DNA of 64,000 nt from Adiantum capillus-veneris (taxonomy: Eukaryota; Streptophyta; Polypodiopsida; Polypodiales; Pteridaceae). Under the pieces are notes generated by a model. It searched no databases. It worked only from the letters and a program-made list of their open reading frames with translations, and was not told the DNA's origin. Every line of letters begins with the position of its first letter. The stretch's first letter is position 1. The stretch covers positions 64,996,248 to 65,060,247 of the forward strand of contig CM043944.1 of the NCBI GenBank assembly GCA_014529385.2. Reading direction: 5' to 3'. The position numbers and the translations under genes were made by a program. Below, one piece after another: positions 10,926 through 21,583 of the stretch.

Positions 10926-11892
10926 ACGTCTCAACACGAGATCAGCCCCTTTCATGTATAAGACATCAACAATCAATTTGTACCTGTATGCTCTACGCAC
11001 AAAGCTATACTTCTTAGACTTCTGAATCTCCATTGGAATGATTCCTGTTAGCAAAAACTCCTCTTCTTGAGCCAAATTTTCCCGGCCATGATAAAGAGGT
11101 AAAGTGGTCCTCAACACAAATATCTCCCCAATCATGCCTTGAGCTGCTTCATGTGCCTCTCCATTTAGAGCACGTTCAATGTGTCTGATGGTCCATGCTT
11201 CAAACTTTTTTAACAGACCTTTAATTCTGAAGCACATTTCCTTCAATGAGGTGTTCTTGCTCTTCCACACACCCAACACTTGCTTCACCACTAACAAGGC
11301 ATCACCTTTTATGCTCAACCTTCGAACCCCATGCTTCAAACAAATGTGTAATCCGGCTTCCAGAGTAGCATATTCAGCCTCATTGTTACTATGAGCATCC
11401 AATTTGAACCCTCTCTTGCATACTAGCTTCCCCTCTAGATCATAAAGTGCTATACCCCCTGAAGCTGCATCATGGCTCTTTCTGTATGAACCATCGAAGA
11501 ACAACACATGTGCATTGTTGATCTGTGGCACTTCTTCAACTACCTTTCTCACCACCTCTTCCTTAACAATACGGGGATTCTCCTTGTAGGTCAACAAATT
11601 AGCTAGGGTAGCCCTTGTACTATCTTCCACTAGAAAAGAGAACTCAAACTCTTGCAGCTCAATTACCCATTTCTTCACCACATTTGACATGTTAGTACCA
11701 TTAATTAACTGTGGCAAAAAGGCATAACTCCTCAAGAAAACAAAAGGCCGTGGTAGCAAGTAATGACGAAATCGTCGACAAGAAAATATTACACTGGCCA
11801 TCACTAGCTCTACTTCCGAGAACTTTCTCTCCGCTACCAACTTCACTCGGCTTGCACTGGCCTCATATAATGGCCGCCCTTCCCCTTTTCCC
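10926..11892 (-). pseudogene. Inverted element A pol segment: RNase H tail plus archaeal-type RNase H
   Basis: On the minus strand the frame reads an RNase H tail (FRHYLLPRPFVFLRSYAFLP, then KKWVIELQEFEFSF), followed by an archaeal-type RNase H: HVLFFDGSYRK, NNEAEYATLEAGL, IKGDALLVVKQ, and GEAHEAA where Ala-Asp is usual. A pre-integrase segment follows. This aRNH after the RT/RNase H identifies the Tat lineage. The open frame 10815-12017 is longer than the true segment, because both ends are translated LTR and leader DNA. The fourth catalytic Asp appears changed to His. The segment runs opposite to the RT next to it and is flanked by plus-strand LTR ends, so part of the element was inverted; integrase is missing. 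Confidence 0.85.
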
Positions 11893-12562
11893 CTGTGTGT
11901 GTTTTCATCCCGCTCACTTTCTTTTGGTGCCCCAACTGAGGATCTTCTTCGAGTACCTTCTGCTCCGAGCTTCAAGCTTCGAGATTCGGGCTTACAGGCT
12001 GCAGGTTGCAGGTTCAAGATGACAGGTTACAGGTTACAGGGACAGGTACAGGTACAGATGATTCACACAGCTACAGGTAGCTGGAGTACAGTGATATACT
12101 AGCAGTGATGTCACTTGCAGTTGTGGGTATGCATCATTTAGCGCCTGCTTGAGCGCATTGTCTATTGGGTTGTACGTTACTTGTGGAAACTGCCATTGTA
12201 CGCATTTGTGGAGCCATACTTGGTTGTATTTGGCAGTCCCAGCCATTTCTGAGACTTGGTCTGGAAGATAGTCATTTCTGAGACTTGACTATACGCGATT
12301 TGCATTAGCCTTTGTGTGAGGGTCGATAGCGTGAGGTTTTTATTGAGCTGGGGGATTCTCAAATGTAGAGATCCTTTCGGTGATACAGGTAGCTGGAGCA
12401 CCCTTTTTGTGACCTCGCCATAGGCTATGTATTAGTGATTCCTGTTTGATGCTCGAGTTCTATTGTTGATAGTTTATGCATACATATACAGTCTATATTT
12501 TGGGTTCCTACTGCTCTACTTCTGGGGAAACTCTGCCAAAATTTTTCTGAGTTATGATGGCT
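11893..12562 (+). mobile_element. LTR tail, PBS and leader fragment of a second element A copy
   Basis: It begins with the last 25 bases of the LTR (ctgtgtgtgttttcatcccg), then a PBS (TGGTGCCCCAACTGAGGA, 11925-11942) and leader sequence colinear with 4111-4760. It stops in atgatggct, exactly where the second CACTA copy begins. Compared with element A it has fewer tacaggt units. Confidence 0.8.
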
Positions 12563-12621
12563 CACTACAAGAGGCTATTCATATTAGCGACGCTCACACA
12601 GCGACGCTCAAAAAAAAAATC

Positions 12622-12683
12622 CCGGCGTCGCTATGAGCGTCGCAAATTTCTTTGTAAATTTGCGACGCTCATAGCAACGCCGG
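12622..12683. repeat. Subterminal inverted repeat (hairpin) of CACTA element
   Basis: ccggcgtcgctatgagcg at 12622 is mirrored by gacgctcatagcaacgccgg ending at 12683, with one mismatch in about 27 paired bases and a short loop. It contains two inverted copies of the gcgacgctca unit. In this family subterminal repeats are where the element's own proteins bind, so this is a plausible binding array. Confidence 0.75.
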
Positions 12684-12777
12684 CTAGGCTAAAAAAATAA
12701 CCGAGCACGCCCAAAAACTCAGATCTCAAATCTGAGTTTTTCGGCGCCCTCAAGCAAGGAGCAGGTAACGCTCTCCC

Positions 12778-12804
12778 GCTCTCTCTCTCTCTCTCTTTTT
12801 CTTC

Positions 12805-12841
<37 letters not shown>

Positions 12842-12963
12842 AGAGGAAGGAGAGCCAGGTATGCTCCTTCCCTCTCCTCATTCTCATGTTCCCTTCCCCT
12901 CTTTCTCTCTCCCTCTCTCTCTCTCTCTCACATACACACATACACACACACACATAGTGTTTT

Positions 12964-13017
<54 letters not shown>
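12778..13017. repeat. CT, AC and AG microsatellite cluster
   Basis: CT (12778-12798), CA (12806-12838), CT (12904-12929), CA (12929-12955) and AG (12966-13017) tracts follow each other. The positionally related site in the first copy has one GA tract (640-717). Confidence 0.9.
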
Positions 13018-13021
<4 letters not shown>

Positions 13022-13059
13022 AACAAAAACAAAAACGCACACACACATACATAAACAAA

Positions 13060-13245
13060 GAATGCACACACACATTGAGAGAGGAAAAGAGAGAGAGAGC
13101 ATGCATAAACAAAAAACGCACGCATTGAGAGAGGAAAAGAGAGAGAGAACATGCATAAACAAAAAACGCACACATTGAGAGAGGAAAAGAGAGAGAAAAC
13201 ATGCATACGATCCAAAAAAACGCACACACATTGAGAGAGAAACTA
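13060..13245. repeat. Minisatellite of about 54 bp, three to four units
   Basis: Units share cattgagagaggaaaagaga, then gcatgcataaacaaaaaacgc. Starts are near 13074, 13127 and 13170, with a partial fourth near 13229. Units differ by small substitutions. Confidence 0.8.
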
Positions 13246-13873
13246 ATTTAACGTCGTAGGAAACTAATTAAAATTAAAAGACCTAAAGATCTAGCCGACG
13301 AGGAGTTGAACTCAAGACCTATTATTCAAGAGGAAAATGGCATAATCAATCTATCATACTTGGCATGGGTGATAGAAAGGTTATACCATTTATCTCTTTT
13401 TATTGGCACACACATCCACACACGCGCACACACACAAGAAGAAGAGAGTTATAACGTCGTAGGAAACTATCTTAAAAGACGTTAAAGATTAGGTTATATG
13501 TAGACTTACATTAAATTAGATTTAGGTTTATTTTTAACTAGATTTACGTTATATTAGATTAGATTTAGGTCTCCATAGACTGCGATGCCTGCATGAAGCG
13601 GGTGAAGAAAGCCCTCAATGGAATATAGGGTATTGCTGCCTTCACTCATGGTGGGCTCCGTCGATCCAAAAGTACTGGTGAAATGTCTTCAGAAGATAGG
13701 GAAGAAGGTGGATCTTCAGGGCGGCAAGAGTCACTACATCCCCGACACAATGACCATCTAGACAACCTCTAGTCATTCTAGCTTATTTACGTTAGATCGA
13801 GTCCACGCAAGAATTACTTATGGTTTAGGGTTTAGAGTTAGACGAACAGTGAAAAGATCTACTATGAAAAGAT

Positions 13874-14053
13874 CGCACAAAGCACATTGAGGTGCATTAC
13901 CACTATATCAGGGAGAGGCTCTCAGCAGGAGAGATCAGCTTGGCTTATGTGCCAACATAGAACAACCTTGCAGATCTTTTCACAAAGGCATTGTCTCATG
14001 AGAAGCTTGAAGCTTTCCGCAAAGCTTTGGGCTTACTCCCCTTTGTGGACTGA
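13874..14053 (+). pseudogene. Ty1/copia RNase H C-terminus, fragment
   Basis: This 60-codon fragment encodes the end of copia pol: RTKHIEVHYHYIRERL, EISLAYVPT, NLADLFTKAL, then KALGLLPFVD before a TGA. It has one internal TAG (after YVPT). The KHIEVHYHYIRE and ADLFTKAL motifs are diagnostic of Ty1/copia. It is joined on the left directly to CACTA DNA, and the rest of pol is absent. It sits 75 bases before the 3' LTR, as expected. Confidence 0.9.
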
Positions 14054-14117
14054 TCATGTCCTCAGGGCATGGCACTTCCCTTTACTCATGTGCCAGCTCT
14101 CGTTCACCGCATCACTC

Positions 14118-14127
14118 GAGGGGGGAT
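14118..14127 (+). other. Polypurine tract of copia element
   Basis: gaggggggat directly precedes the 3' LTR start TGTTACC at 14129, the expected place for plus-strand priming. Confidence 0.75.
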
Positions 14128-14128
14128 T

Positions 14129-14527
14129 TGTTACCATATACATGTGGTAGTGATGTGTGTGAACACACTAGGACCGCCAAGGCATTTTTTCCCTCTTTAG
14201 GAGGTTTTTTCCCCCGAGCATTGATATACGCCCATCACTCTAGGGCTATCTATCTTTCCATTGATACTAAGTAACACACTCTCTATTGTGTGCCCTGAGC
14301 TTCCTTTGTCTTCTCCAAGCTGTGTGCGTTTCTCTGCAACCCTAATTGCCAAGGCATTTTTTCCCTCTTTAGGAGGTTTTTCCCCCCGAGTATTGTATAT
14401 ACGCCCATCACTCTAGGACTATCTATATTTCCATTGCATACTAAGTAACACACTCTCTATTCTGTCCCCTGAGCTTCCTTCATCTTCTCCAAGCTGTGTG
14501 CGTTTCTCTGCAACCCTAATTCCAACA
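14129..14527 (+). mobile_element. Copia 3' LTR with internal 172-bp duplication
   Basis: It starts TGTTACCATATAC and ends CTAATTCCAACA. A unit from gccaaggcattttttccctc (14176-14347) is repeated at 14348-14522 with a few differences. The opposite-strand LTR of the same family (15531-15746 plus 18337-18351) has only one unit, so the duplication arose in this copy. From 14528 to 14573 I see only a short junction without recognisable content. Confidence 0.85.
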
Positions 14528-14573
14528 ACAGCAATGTGCATAATGCATCAAACTTCACAACTTCAGGATTTCC

Positions 14574-15290
14574 TTAGGTCATCAGTCTCCAAGTACTAGC
14601 AAAAGTCTGGTAGGAATCTGGTAAGGCATCAAGGACAGTCTGCACAAGGGAACTATCTGAAATGACTTCACCTGCAGAAATAAGTTGCTCATTGATATCC
14701 TTGACACCATCAAGGAAAGTTTCCATATCATCTTCCTCATGCATAATCTTTGACTCTAGCTCTTTATGTAGCAAAGAAATTTTAGCCTCATTGCGGCTTG
14801 CATAAAGACCTGCTGAATATCCCAAGCATGTTTTGTAGATTTTGCTCAATGAATGTGAGGAACAATGGTGCGCTTCATAGACAACGCAATCAATGCATGA
14901 GCTTGTGCATCCTTTACATCCCAATGAGCTTGTTCTGCCATAGGCAAAACAACTCTAATAGCAGCAATCCTTGCAGCAAGACCTGCAACATCCTCAACAT
15001 CGCCTACATCCTCAGAACCAGGACGTATCAATGCCCTGCACAATGTTCCACACGCCCTTTGACACAAGAACATGTTGCATCATATAAGCCCACATAGGGT
15101 AGTTGTCCCCATCCAACCTGTCCTTAGCAGGAAACATCTTGAACACATTTGTGTTGTTGTCAGCCACAGTAAATGCTGCACCTGATGTGAAAACTGCCCG
15201 AAAATAGGAGAAAACGGAGCGGGAACAACACGTGCTATATAGAGCAAACCGTAGAAGACTATGAGGCACCTGTTATGCAAAAAATGACAT
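14574..15290 (-). pseudogene. Ty1/copia gag N-terminal part, broken
   Basis: On the minus strand the fragment begins with FKMFPAKDRLDGDNYPMW, a typical copia gag start, followed by GVWNIVQG. It continues in other frames with RIVLPMAEQAHWDVKDAQA-like residues and then ELESKIMHEEDDMETFLDG and VLDALPDSYQTF, all standard for UBN2-type gag. Two frameshifts or stops separate the three open pieces (15269-15012, 15073-14846, 14924-14574). Protease, integrase and RT are absent. It faces the plus-strand copia half at 13874-14527 and comes from the same family. Confidence 0.85.
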
Positions 15291-15513
15291 TGACAAAAAT
15301 TTTGCACAAAATGACAAAATAGCATGTGCAGTACTGCCTGTAGTGGAAACGGAGGCCGAAATGAGCCCGAATCAAATATCTGAGCAGACTAAGCTCTACG
15401 AGCTATCCCGAAATTTTTGTCGACCTGCGAACGCTTGCCAAAGCTCACTAAAATCAGAGAAAGTGAGCAAGCGTGTGCTGGAGCAGCTGGCGACTAAGCC
15501 CGGGAGGACGCAA

Positions 15514-15529
15514 CCTACTCTGATACCAA
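15514..15529 (-). other. Primer-binding site, initiator tRNA-Met type
   Basis: On the minus strand TTGGTATCAGAGTAGG follows the LTR end CCAACA. TGGTATCAGAG is the well-known binding site for initiator tRNA-Met in plant copia elements. Confidence 0.85.
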
Positions 15530-15530
15530 T

Positions 15531-18351
15531 TGTTGGAATTAGGGTTGTGGAGAAACGCACACAGCTTGGAGAAGACGAAGGAAGCTCAAGGTACACAATA
15601 GAGAGTGTGTTACTTAGTATGCAATGGAAAGATAGATAGCCCTAGAGTGATGGGCGTATATACAATGCTCGGGGGAAAAAACCTCCTAAAGAGGGAAAAA
15701 ATGCCCCGGCGGTCCTAGTGTGTTCACACACATCACTACCACATGTTGAGGCGGTCCGGGGCGGGCAACAAGAAGAGCGTCCTCTAAACACCCTTCGAGG
15801 CTCCCGTGCTGCTCAATTGGGGATGGGGCAAGCACAATCAGCGACAACAACAACCCACAGCCATAAACCAAACAAGAAAAGGGGCACCACCTAGTTGTAG
15901 ATGCGAACTAGGACGCACGTGATATCTCCTTGTACTCAAACGCACAAAGAGAGGGGAATGCAAGATAGCCACACACACCTAACACAAACATTCACCATGC
16001 CAGAGAGAGGTAAAGAGCACAAATCAACTTGAGAAACTCAATCTTATCCTTAAAGACTAGATACACACAAAGCTTGATGAGAAATAGAGAGACAACACAA
16101 AACTTGACCTTGTTGCCAATACACAAATTGTCTTAGGATCACGGGAGCCCTCTCACCGAGCACCCTCTTACAATTTACCTTTTAGGCAAACAATTCAACA
16201 AGCCCTCAAACCACCAAGCATGAAATGGCACAACAAACTTCAAGGACAATATACCTTCAACCACCTGATGAGCCAACTTATCAAGTCAATTTGGAGAGAA
16301 GAGTCGTAGTTGCAGCATACAATTGCACCCAAAACTATGAACCTTATTTATGGACAAGAGTAGGCTACAAGTGTGATTGCAGAGTATAGTATCACTCCAC
16401 TCCTCTAGATGGCATAACTAACTTCAAGCTTCTCCATGCACCTATGTGTAGTGATGGAATAGAGCACTCACGATGCACACACTCTACACAACTAGGCTTG
16501 AAGAGTGGTGTGTTATGTGTTGAGAATGGTGTGGTGTAGTGTGATCATGTGATTTACAAGGGAGAGAAGGGCTCTATTTATAGGTTTTAGAAGCTCCGAT
16601 TTGGATTAGGCCTAATCAAGTTTATTTGAAGGAATAAAAGATTATGCATATTTTTTATTTTTTTTAATGAGGGTGGGTCTCTCTTGTCCTTTGAGTCACA
16701 TGGATGTGGACTCAAGGGAAGAGAATCATTGAGGATGAAAGGAGAGAGGATTGAGTGAATAATTTGGGAGTGCCTACTCTAGTAGAGGGTGCATTTTACA
16801 ATAAGGTTAGTGGTTAGTAGTTAGTAATTATCACTAAAAAATATTTACAAAATCATTCACCAAATGGTGAGATATATGATGAGAAAAGTTAGAGAAGGGA
16901 TGAGCTTGTAAAGAGAGGTTGAAGCTTTGACATTCACATCTTTACAGCACCGGGAGAAGAAGCAGTCAGCATGGCGAAGTAGCGCGTGTCGATGAAGCTA
17001 TGTTATCTTCAAACCTTGGAAAATTCATGATAAAAGCCTTCATTTGCAGAGGTTATCCTTGGAGTTTTTCTGATTTTTTGAAGTTCTTTACAAAGTTGAA
17101 GAGAGTATGGTAATATGGACATATATGTAGAGAGAAAGGGGGACACATAGGGTGTAGAAATGGACGATGAAGGCTATGGAGGTGTGAGAGATGTGTCAAT
17201 GGTGAAGAGGGTGAATTAGGACATGGGAGTTGCAGGTTTGGGAGTGGAAAGGAGAGGGAGGAGTGTGTGTGAAAGAGGAAAATGATAAAGTGGAAGAGGG
17301 AGTGTGGCTGCATAGCATGGGCAAACTGGGGTCCACTAATAAAATCATAGATCACAGCTCGTAGCTCAAAAAAAAAAGAAAAAATTTGAGGTGAAAGTTC
17401 AGTTCACGAGCTACAACTTTTGTTTGTATTACCTTTCCAAATTCGGGGAGCATGTGATCTTTAAAAATTCAGCACAACCGACTGTTTTTTCCACTGCACA
17501 AGGTCCTTGTGAGGTCCTTCTTTGGATGATTCTTTTGAATACCTCCAAGAGTGAGCTCCCCATGGTGCATGCATGCATGCCACATACCCTTGACCTTATT
17601 TGGTAGGTCTATAATTGAAGATATTGTTGAGATCATGATATAAGTGAATAGTACAACTAAGAAAATCAAATATTTAGGGGTCTAAAAAAATATGTACATG
17701 TCAAATATAAATTATATAGGTGGAAAAAATATAAAGGGGTCAAAATAAACCTCTCTCATTATAAGTCTACCATAAAAAGATGAATATTTTTTGTGGTCTA
17801 ATTTATGAGAGTAATAGAGAATAGATGTAGGAAGGAAAAAATCACAATAGTGAAAAAATATACACATAAATAGAACTAGTTTTATTGGATTTTTGTTGGG
17901 ATGGAGTTACACCAAAAATAAGAGAAGCTTGCATGAAATTATTTTTATATGGAATAAAGAGTATGCAAAATGGTAAGAAAAAATATGGTAATGGTGAGTC
18001 AATGTACATAGCATAAATAACACACGCCTAAGTATAAATATTTAAATAAATACCAAAATAATTATGAAAAATCCTTTATTTAAGCCCTATATACAATGAA
18101 ATATTTACACACAAATGGGCCATAATATACTTATATTTTTTATATTTTTTATTTTTTTGGCTCAACTAGCCCAGTGACTAGCTAATTGAGGGTTTTTAAA
18201 AAGATGTGGGAAAAGTCCCCTAACTCACACATGCCTTTGTACAGTGAAATGGTAGGGATAACCAAAATGTTTGAGTGATTTGATAGGGTGAGGTAGCTTA
18301 CTATGGCAATTATGGAAAGCCGAAAAATGGCTATCAATGTATATGGTAACA
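15531..18351 (-). mobile_element. Copia 5' LTR (minus strand) interrupted by a solo LTR
   Basis: The two parts are 15531-15746 and 18337-18351; read on the minus strand they start TGTTACCATATACAT and end CCAACA. It matches the plus-strand LTR at 14129-14527 minus one 172-bp unit. The interruption is the solo LTR 15747-18336 with its 4-base duplication. Confidence 0.85.
15747..18336 (-). mobile_element. Solo LTR of the TGATAG Tat family, inserted in copia LTR
   Basis: On the plus strand it runs from TGAGGCGGTCCGGGGC to ATGGCTATCA (2590 bases), so it is in minus orientation, flanked by ATGT at 15743-15746 and 18337-18340. Its middle part (about 15900-16950) is much more diverged from the other copies than its two ends, and the GA microsatellite is degenerate here. 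It is probably older than the other copies or belongs to a subfamily. Confidence 0.88.
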
Positions 18352-18722
18352 AAATCTGCTATTTTTGGTGTGCTTTTGCGTGTCGAAAGTGTTCGGTTGT
18401 AAATGACAATGATTTTTTAAGGTTTCTAGAAATTTCCAAAATTTTTTAGTGAATTTTTGGATTTTTGGGTGATTTTCAGCATTTCGCCTAATTTTCAGCC
18501 TAAATTCGGCTTTTTTTCGATTCTCGAGCGTGCCTTTCGGCGCATGGACTTTCCTTGTCGGATAGATCTTTATAGTCTCTTGGGATAGTTTCCTACGACG
18601 CTGAAATAATCTTCTTCTTCTTTCTTCTCCCGCTTCCGTCGCCGTTCTCGTGCTTCGTGGTGTGTGAACCCACCCTTACACACACAACGCAGACAAAAAA
18701 AAAGGGGGACCTCTTCTCAACG
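18352..18722. other. Unassigned stretch with a CACTA-like fragment on the minus strand
   Basis: Most of this stretch is unrecognised. On the minus strand about 18555-18630 reads agaagaagatt...cgtcgtaggaaactatc...aaagatc, which matches the CACTA subterminal block at 13428-13490, including a 17-base exact string. It may be a third CACTA fragment. Confidence 0.4.
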
Positions 18723-19560
18723 TGCCTGGTGAGCCTTTTGTCTTTTGTCTTTTGTCTTTTTCCTTTTCTGTTCTGTCATTGACTTTTGTATTTTATTCAT
18801 TTCATTTTATTTCTGTTCAATTTCATTTCGTTTTCATTTCTTTTTCAATTTCATTTCATTTCAATTCAATTTCATTTTTTCACTTTACATTTTATTTCAT
18901 TTTCTTTTTTTCTCTCACTTTCATTTCCTTTATTTGTATATTAGTAAAAAAAAAAACCAAAAAAATCACACAAAAATAGAAAAATAAAAAACACATTAAA
19001 AAAATCTAAAAAAGAGAGCAAAAAATTCACCTAAAAAAAGAAACACATATAGAAAATTATAAAAAATTTCACAAAAGTTGTAAAAAATTCACAAGAAATT
19101 AAAAACATCATTAAGAATTCTTAAAAAATAAAAGCTTCTTAGAAAATTCATAAAAAAATCAAAAATCCCAAAGAAAAATAAAAAAAATAGTGAAAAACTT
19201 AAAAAAATCTAGAATTGTCACGAAAAAACAAAATAAATCACAAAATTATAAAACCTTCAAAGAAATCACAAAAAATTGAAAATTTCAGAGATTCATTGAA
19301 AAATTGTAAAAAATCAAAAATTCCCAAAAAAATCGTAAAAAATCATAAAAAGACTAAAAAAATTAAAATTTCACAAATAATTAGAAAAAAATAAAGGAAG
19401 TCGTAGAACGTGCCAGAAACAGCCAGAATGAGGCTGAAAAGCAAAAAACAATGCCGAGAAAAATAGAAAAGCCGAAAAGTTTATCGCACATGGAGCAAAC
19501 ATAGCAAACGGAGCACACCGTGCAAAGCGGATCAGATCAGCCAAAAAAGCAAGCAAAACG
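18723..19560. repeat. Low-complexity block: T/C-rich half then A-rich half
   Basis: 18723-18945 is almost purine-free on the plus strand (ttttgtctttt and tttcatttca repeats). From 18946 to about 19420 the strand turns strongly A-rich with aaaaaatcac-like words, and the bias fades by about 19560. The ORFs across it are Phe/Ser- or Lys-rich translations of simple sequence and are not genes. Confidence 0.85.
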
Positions 19561-20059
19561 ACCAATTTCGAAGTAGTAGAGCATCAAATAAATTTCAAAA
19601 AATCTGCATGCGAGAACCAAGCAGGTGCAAGTGTAGCAATGCAAATTAGTTTCCAATCGAACGAACAGGGACACAACTCACATGTGAGTACATATTAGGC
19701 TAGTACGGGTAGCAAAAATTCTGCTAATCAATACCAAAATCTTCCAATTGATAGTTTTTGTAGGTTGAGCCAACATGGATTCAAATTGAACCGAGAATTC
19801 AAGTACAACCGAGCAAGCCAATAGCAGTGGCAGCACAAGTGCAACTGCAAGAGAGCAAATTTTATAGCTATATGGCTACAATGGGGATAAATTTTTGTAC
19901 ACACATACAGAATGCCATAGATACTTGATGAGTAGTAAAAGCAACACCGGAGCCAAGATCCTATTGATAAGAGTGAAGCCAGATTCAGAGAACTCCCAGA
20001 TGTTCACAGAATTCACTGGAGCTAGGTATTGCAAGCTCAAAGATGAGGTGTAGATAGAA

Positions 20060-21583
20060 GTGCAAAAAATGGATCCAAGTGTTTATCTAGAAATCTGCAC
20101 AAGTCCGCAAAGCATCCATTTGGTGCATATGCAATTGGGATCATTGTACATGGATTACGGTGGTCAGACCTATAATCAACCAGAATTGCAAGATCCAACA
20201 AATCAACCAATAGAAGCCAGTCTAATTGGAGAACCGAGCCAAAGACAGTACCAAGGTCAAGATGGAGCAATCTACAACAGCTTGATGCTTAGTGTTTGGA
20301 AAGAAGATGCCAACAACTTGGCAAGCACGAAAACAAAAGCTTCTCAGCTAGAGATTGACATGACAGAACCGATTGAAATACCACCAATCATGGCGTATTG
20401 CTCAGATTGTGGACAAAAAGGTGGACATTCTTCTGAAGATTGTCCAAGAAATTTTGACAACAGGGATACATCAACCGCTAAGCAAGGTACAGAGAAAATT
20501 GGAAATGCGAATCTCAATGTAAGTGCATCTACCTCGTCACTTTTAATGCAATTGAATGATTCTGCATTACCACTAAAAGCACCACTAAAAGCGCTGCAAG
20601 TTCAAAATCAGCATAAAGATGCACAGGCATCTGAAAAGCTTAAAAATGATTCTTTGAACAACAAATTCTTGCATGAATTTAGCCAAGGTGTCGAGATATC
20701 ACCGAAGGATGAAAAGACTGTTAAATTTGCAAATGATTCTGCATCCACTTCCACAAGTGTGCAATCATTCACGAGTCTAAGGGACACATCAAACAGAATG
20801 ATGATAGCTTTGTATGGTACACATAATTCATATGCACACTATGTAGACCAAAAAGGAAAATTGTACAAAAAGGATCAACCAGTGTTTGAACGGCCCACAT
20901 ACCAACTCATAGAAGTGCGTCCAATGATAGATCAGAATGGATGGTTCATTTCAGAGGAAAGAATCTATTATAGCCCATCCTCTCTATAGCTGAAGGATAT
21001 TAACCGAGTGAACCCAGAAATCTATTCAGAGCCAAACTCTCTTCCATTGAAAATCAAGCTTCGATGTTGTGACCAAACGAGTATATATTTTGACCAAAAT
21101 AGTTGTAGATATAGACGAGAGTGTAGCATCTATCATACCTTAGGTCCTGAAACCACAAAAGCTCATATCATAGGAGACCCATGCGATAGACAATATCAGG
21201 GCAACGATAATGCTATTTATAGCTTGACTTGGGGAATAATTTGTCATGTTTGAAGGAGATACATAGGAAACTATGCAGAAGGTTTACAGATGTCAAACAT
21301 CAACAGTGCTACCCAAAGTGTACCTTCACAATCCCAAAAGGTGAGACTAAATCAGAGCCAAACAATTTTGAACTATTACAATGAAGCAGGCTATAGTGAT
21401 CACCCTAGGAAGGGGGGAGATGTAAATCTATCAAGCTCAACTTATGTACCAGGAAATGATACACCACTTAGAAGCCCTAGGGCTTCTAGCCAACAAAACC
21501 CCTTCAAGGCAGAAACCATTGAAAGATCATATGGTTGTTGGAAGTTTCCAATTGCACCAGATTCCATCAGAGTCTGCAGATAA
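20060..21583 (+). pseudogene. Element C gag-like protein with internal repeats
   Basis: Three pieces in one frame (20060-20989, 21008-21253, 21290-21583) are separated by stops. A zinc-knuckle-like motif CSDCGQKGGHSSEDC lies near residues 115-129, spaced CX2CX5HX4C, one residue longer than the usual CX2CX4HX4C. A module recurs: ASLIGEPSQRQYQGQDGAIY near 20217 and AHIIGDPCDRQYQGNDNAIY near 21153, with a weaker third near 21690-21750. A shorter LEIC/PEIY word recurs at 20085, 21012 and 21857. The rest is Ser/Asn/Lys-rich and unrecognised. The role as gag rests only on the knuckle and position. Confidence 0.5.

Larger units (their letters stand above)
12563..13873 (+). mobile_element. CACTA transposon terminus and subterminal region (second copy, truncated)
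   Basis: The canonical terminus CACTACAAGA lies at 12563-12572, inserted into element A leader DNA. Subterminal repeats of gcgacgctca follow at 12585, 12601 and in a hairpin. After low-complexity blocks, 13240-13873 matches the first copy (window 1-480), including the tagatttaggtttattt and gaaaagatctactatgaaaa strings. It ends where copia RNase H coding begins. The part with transposase exons is missing, so this is one end of a broken or rearranged element. Translated AG and CT tracts give long minus-strand ORFs here that are not genes. Confidence 0.85.

Noticed and set aside
10815-12017. A single 400-residue gene
   Set aside because: Only 10926-11892 is pol; the N-terminal and C-terminal parts are translated LTR and leader sequence.
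12631-13231. Long overlapping minus-strand ORFs of 68-159 residues
   Set aside because: They are translations of CT/AC/AG tracts and a minisatellite (Ser-Leu, Cys-Val and Arg-Glu runs) with several frames open at once.
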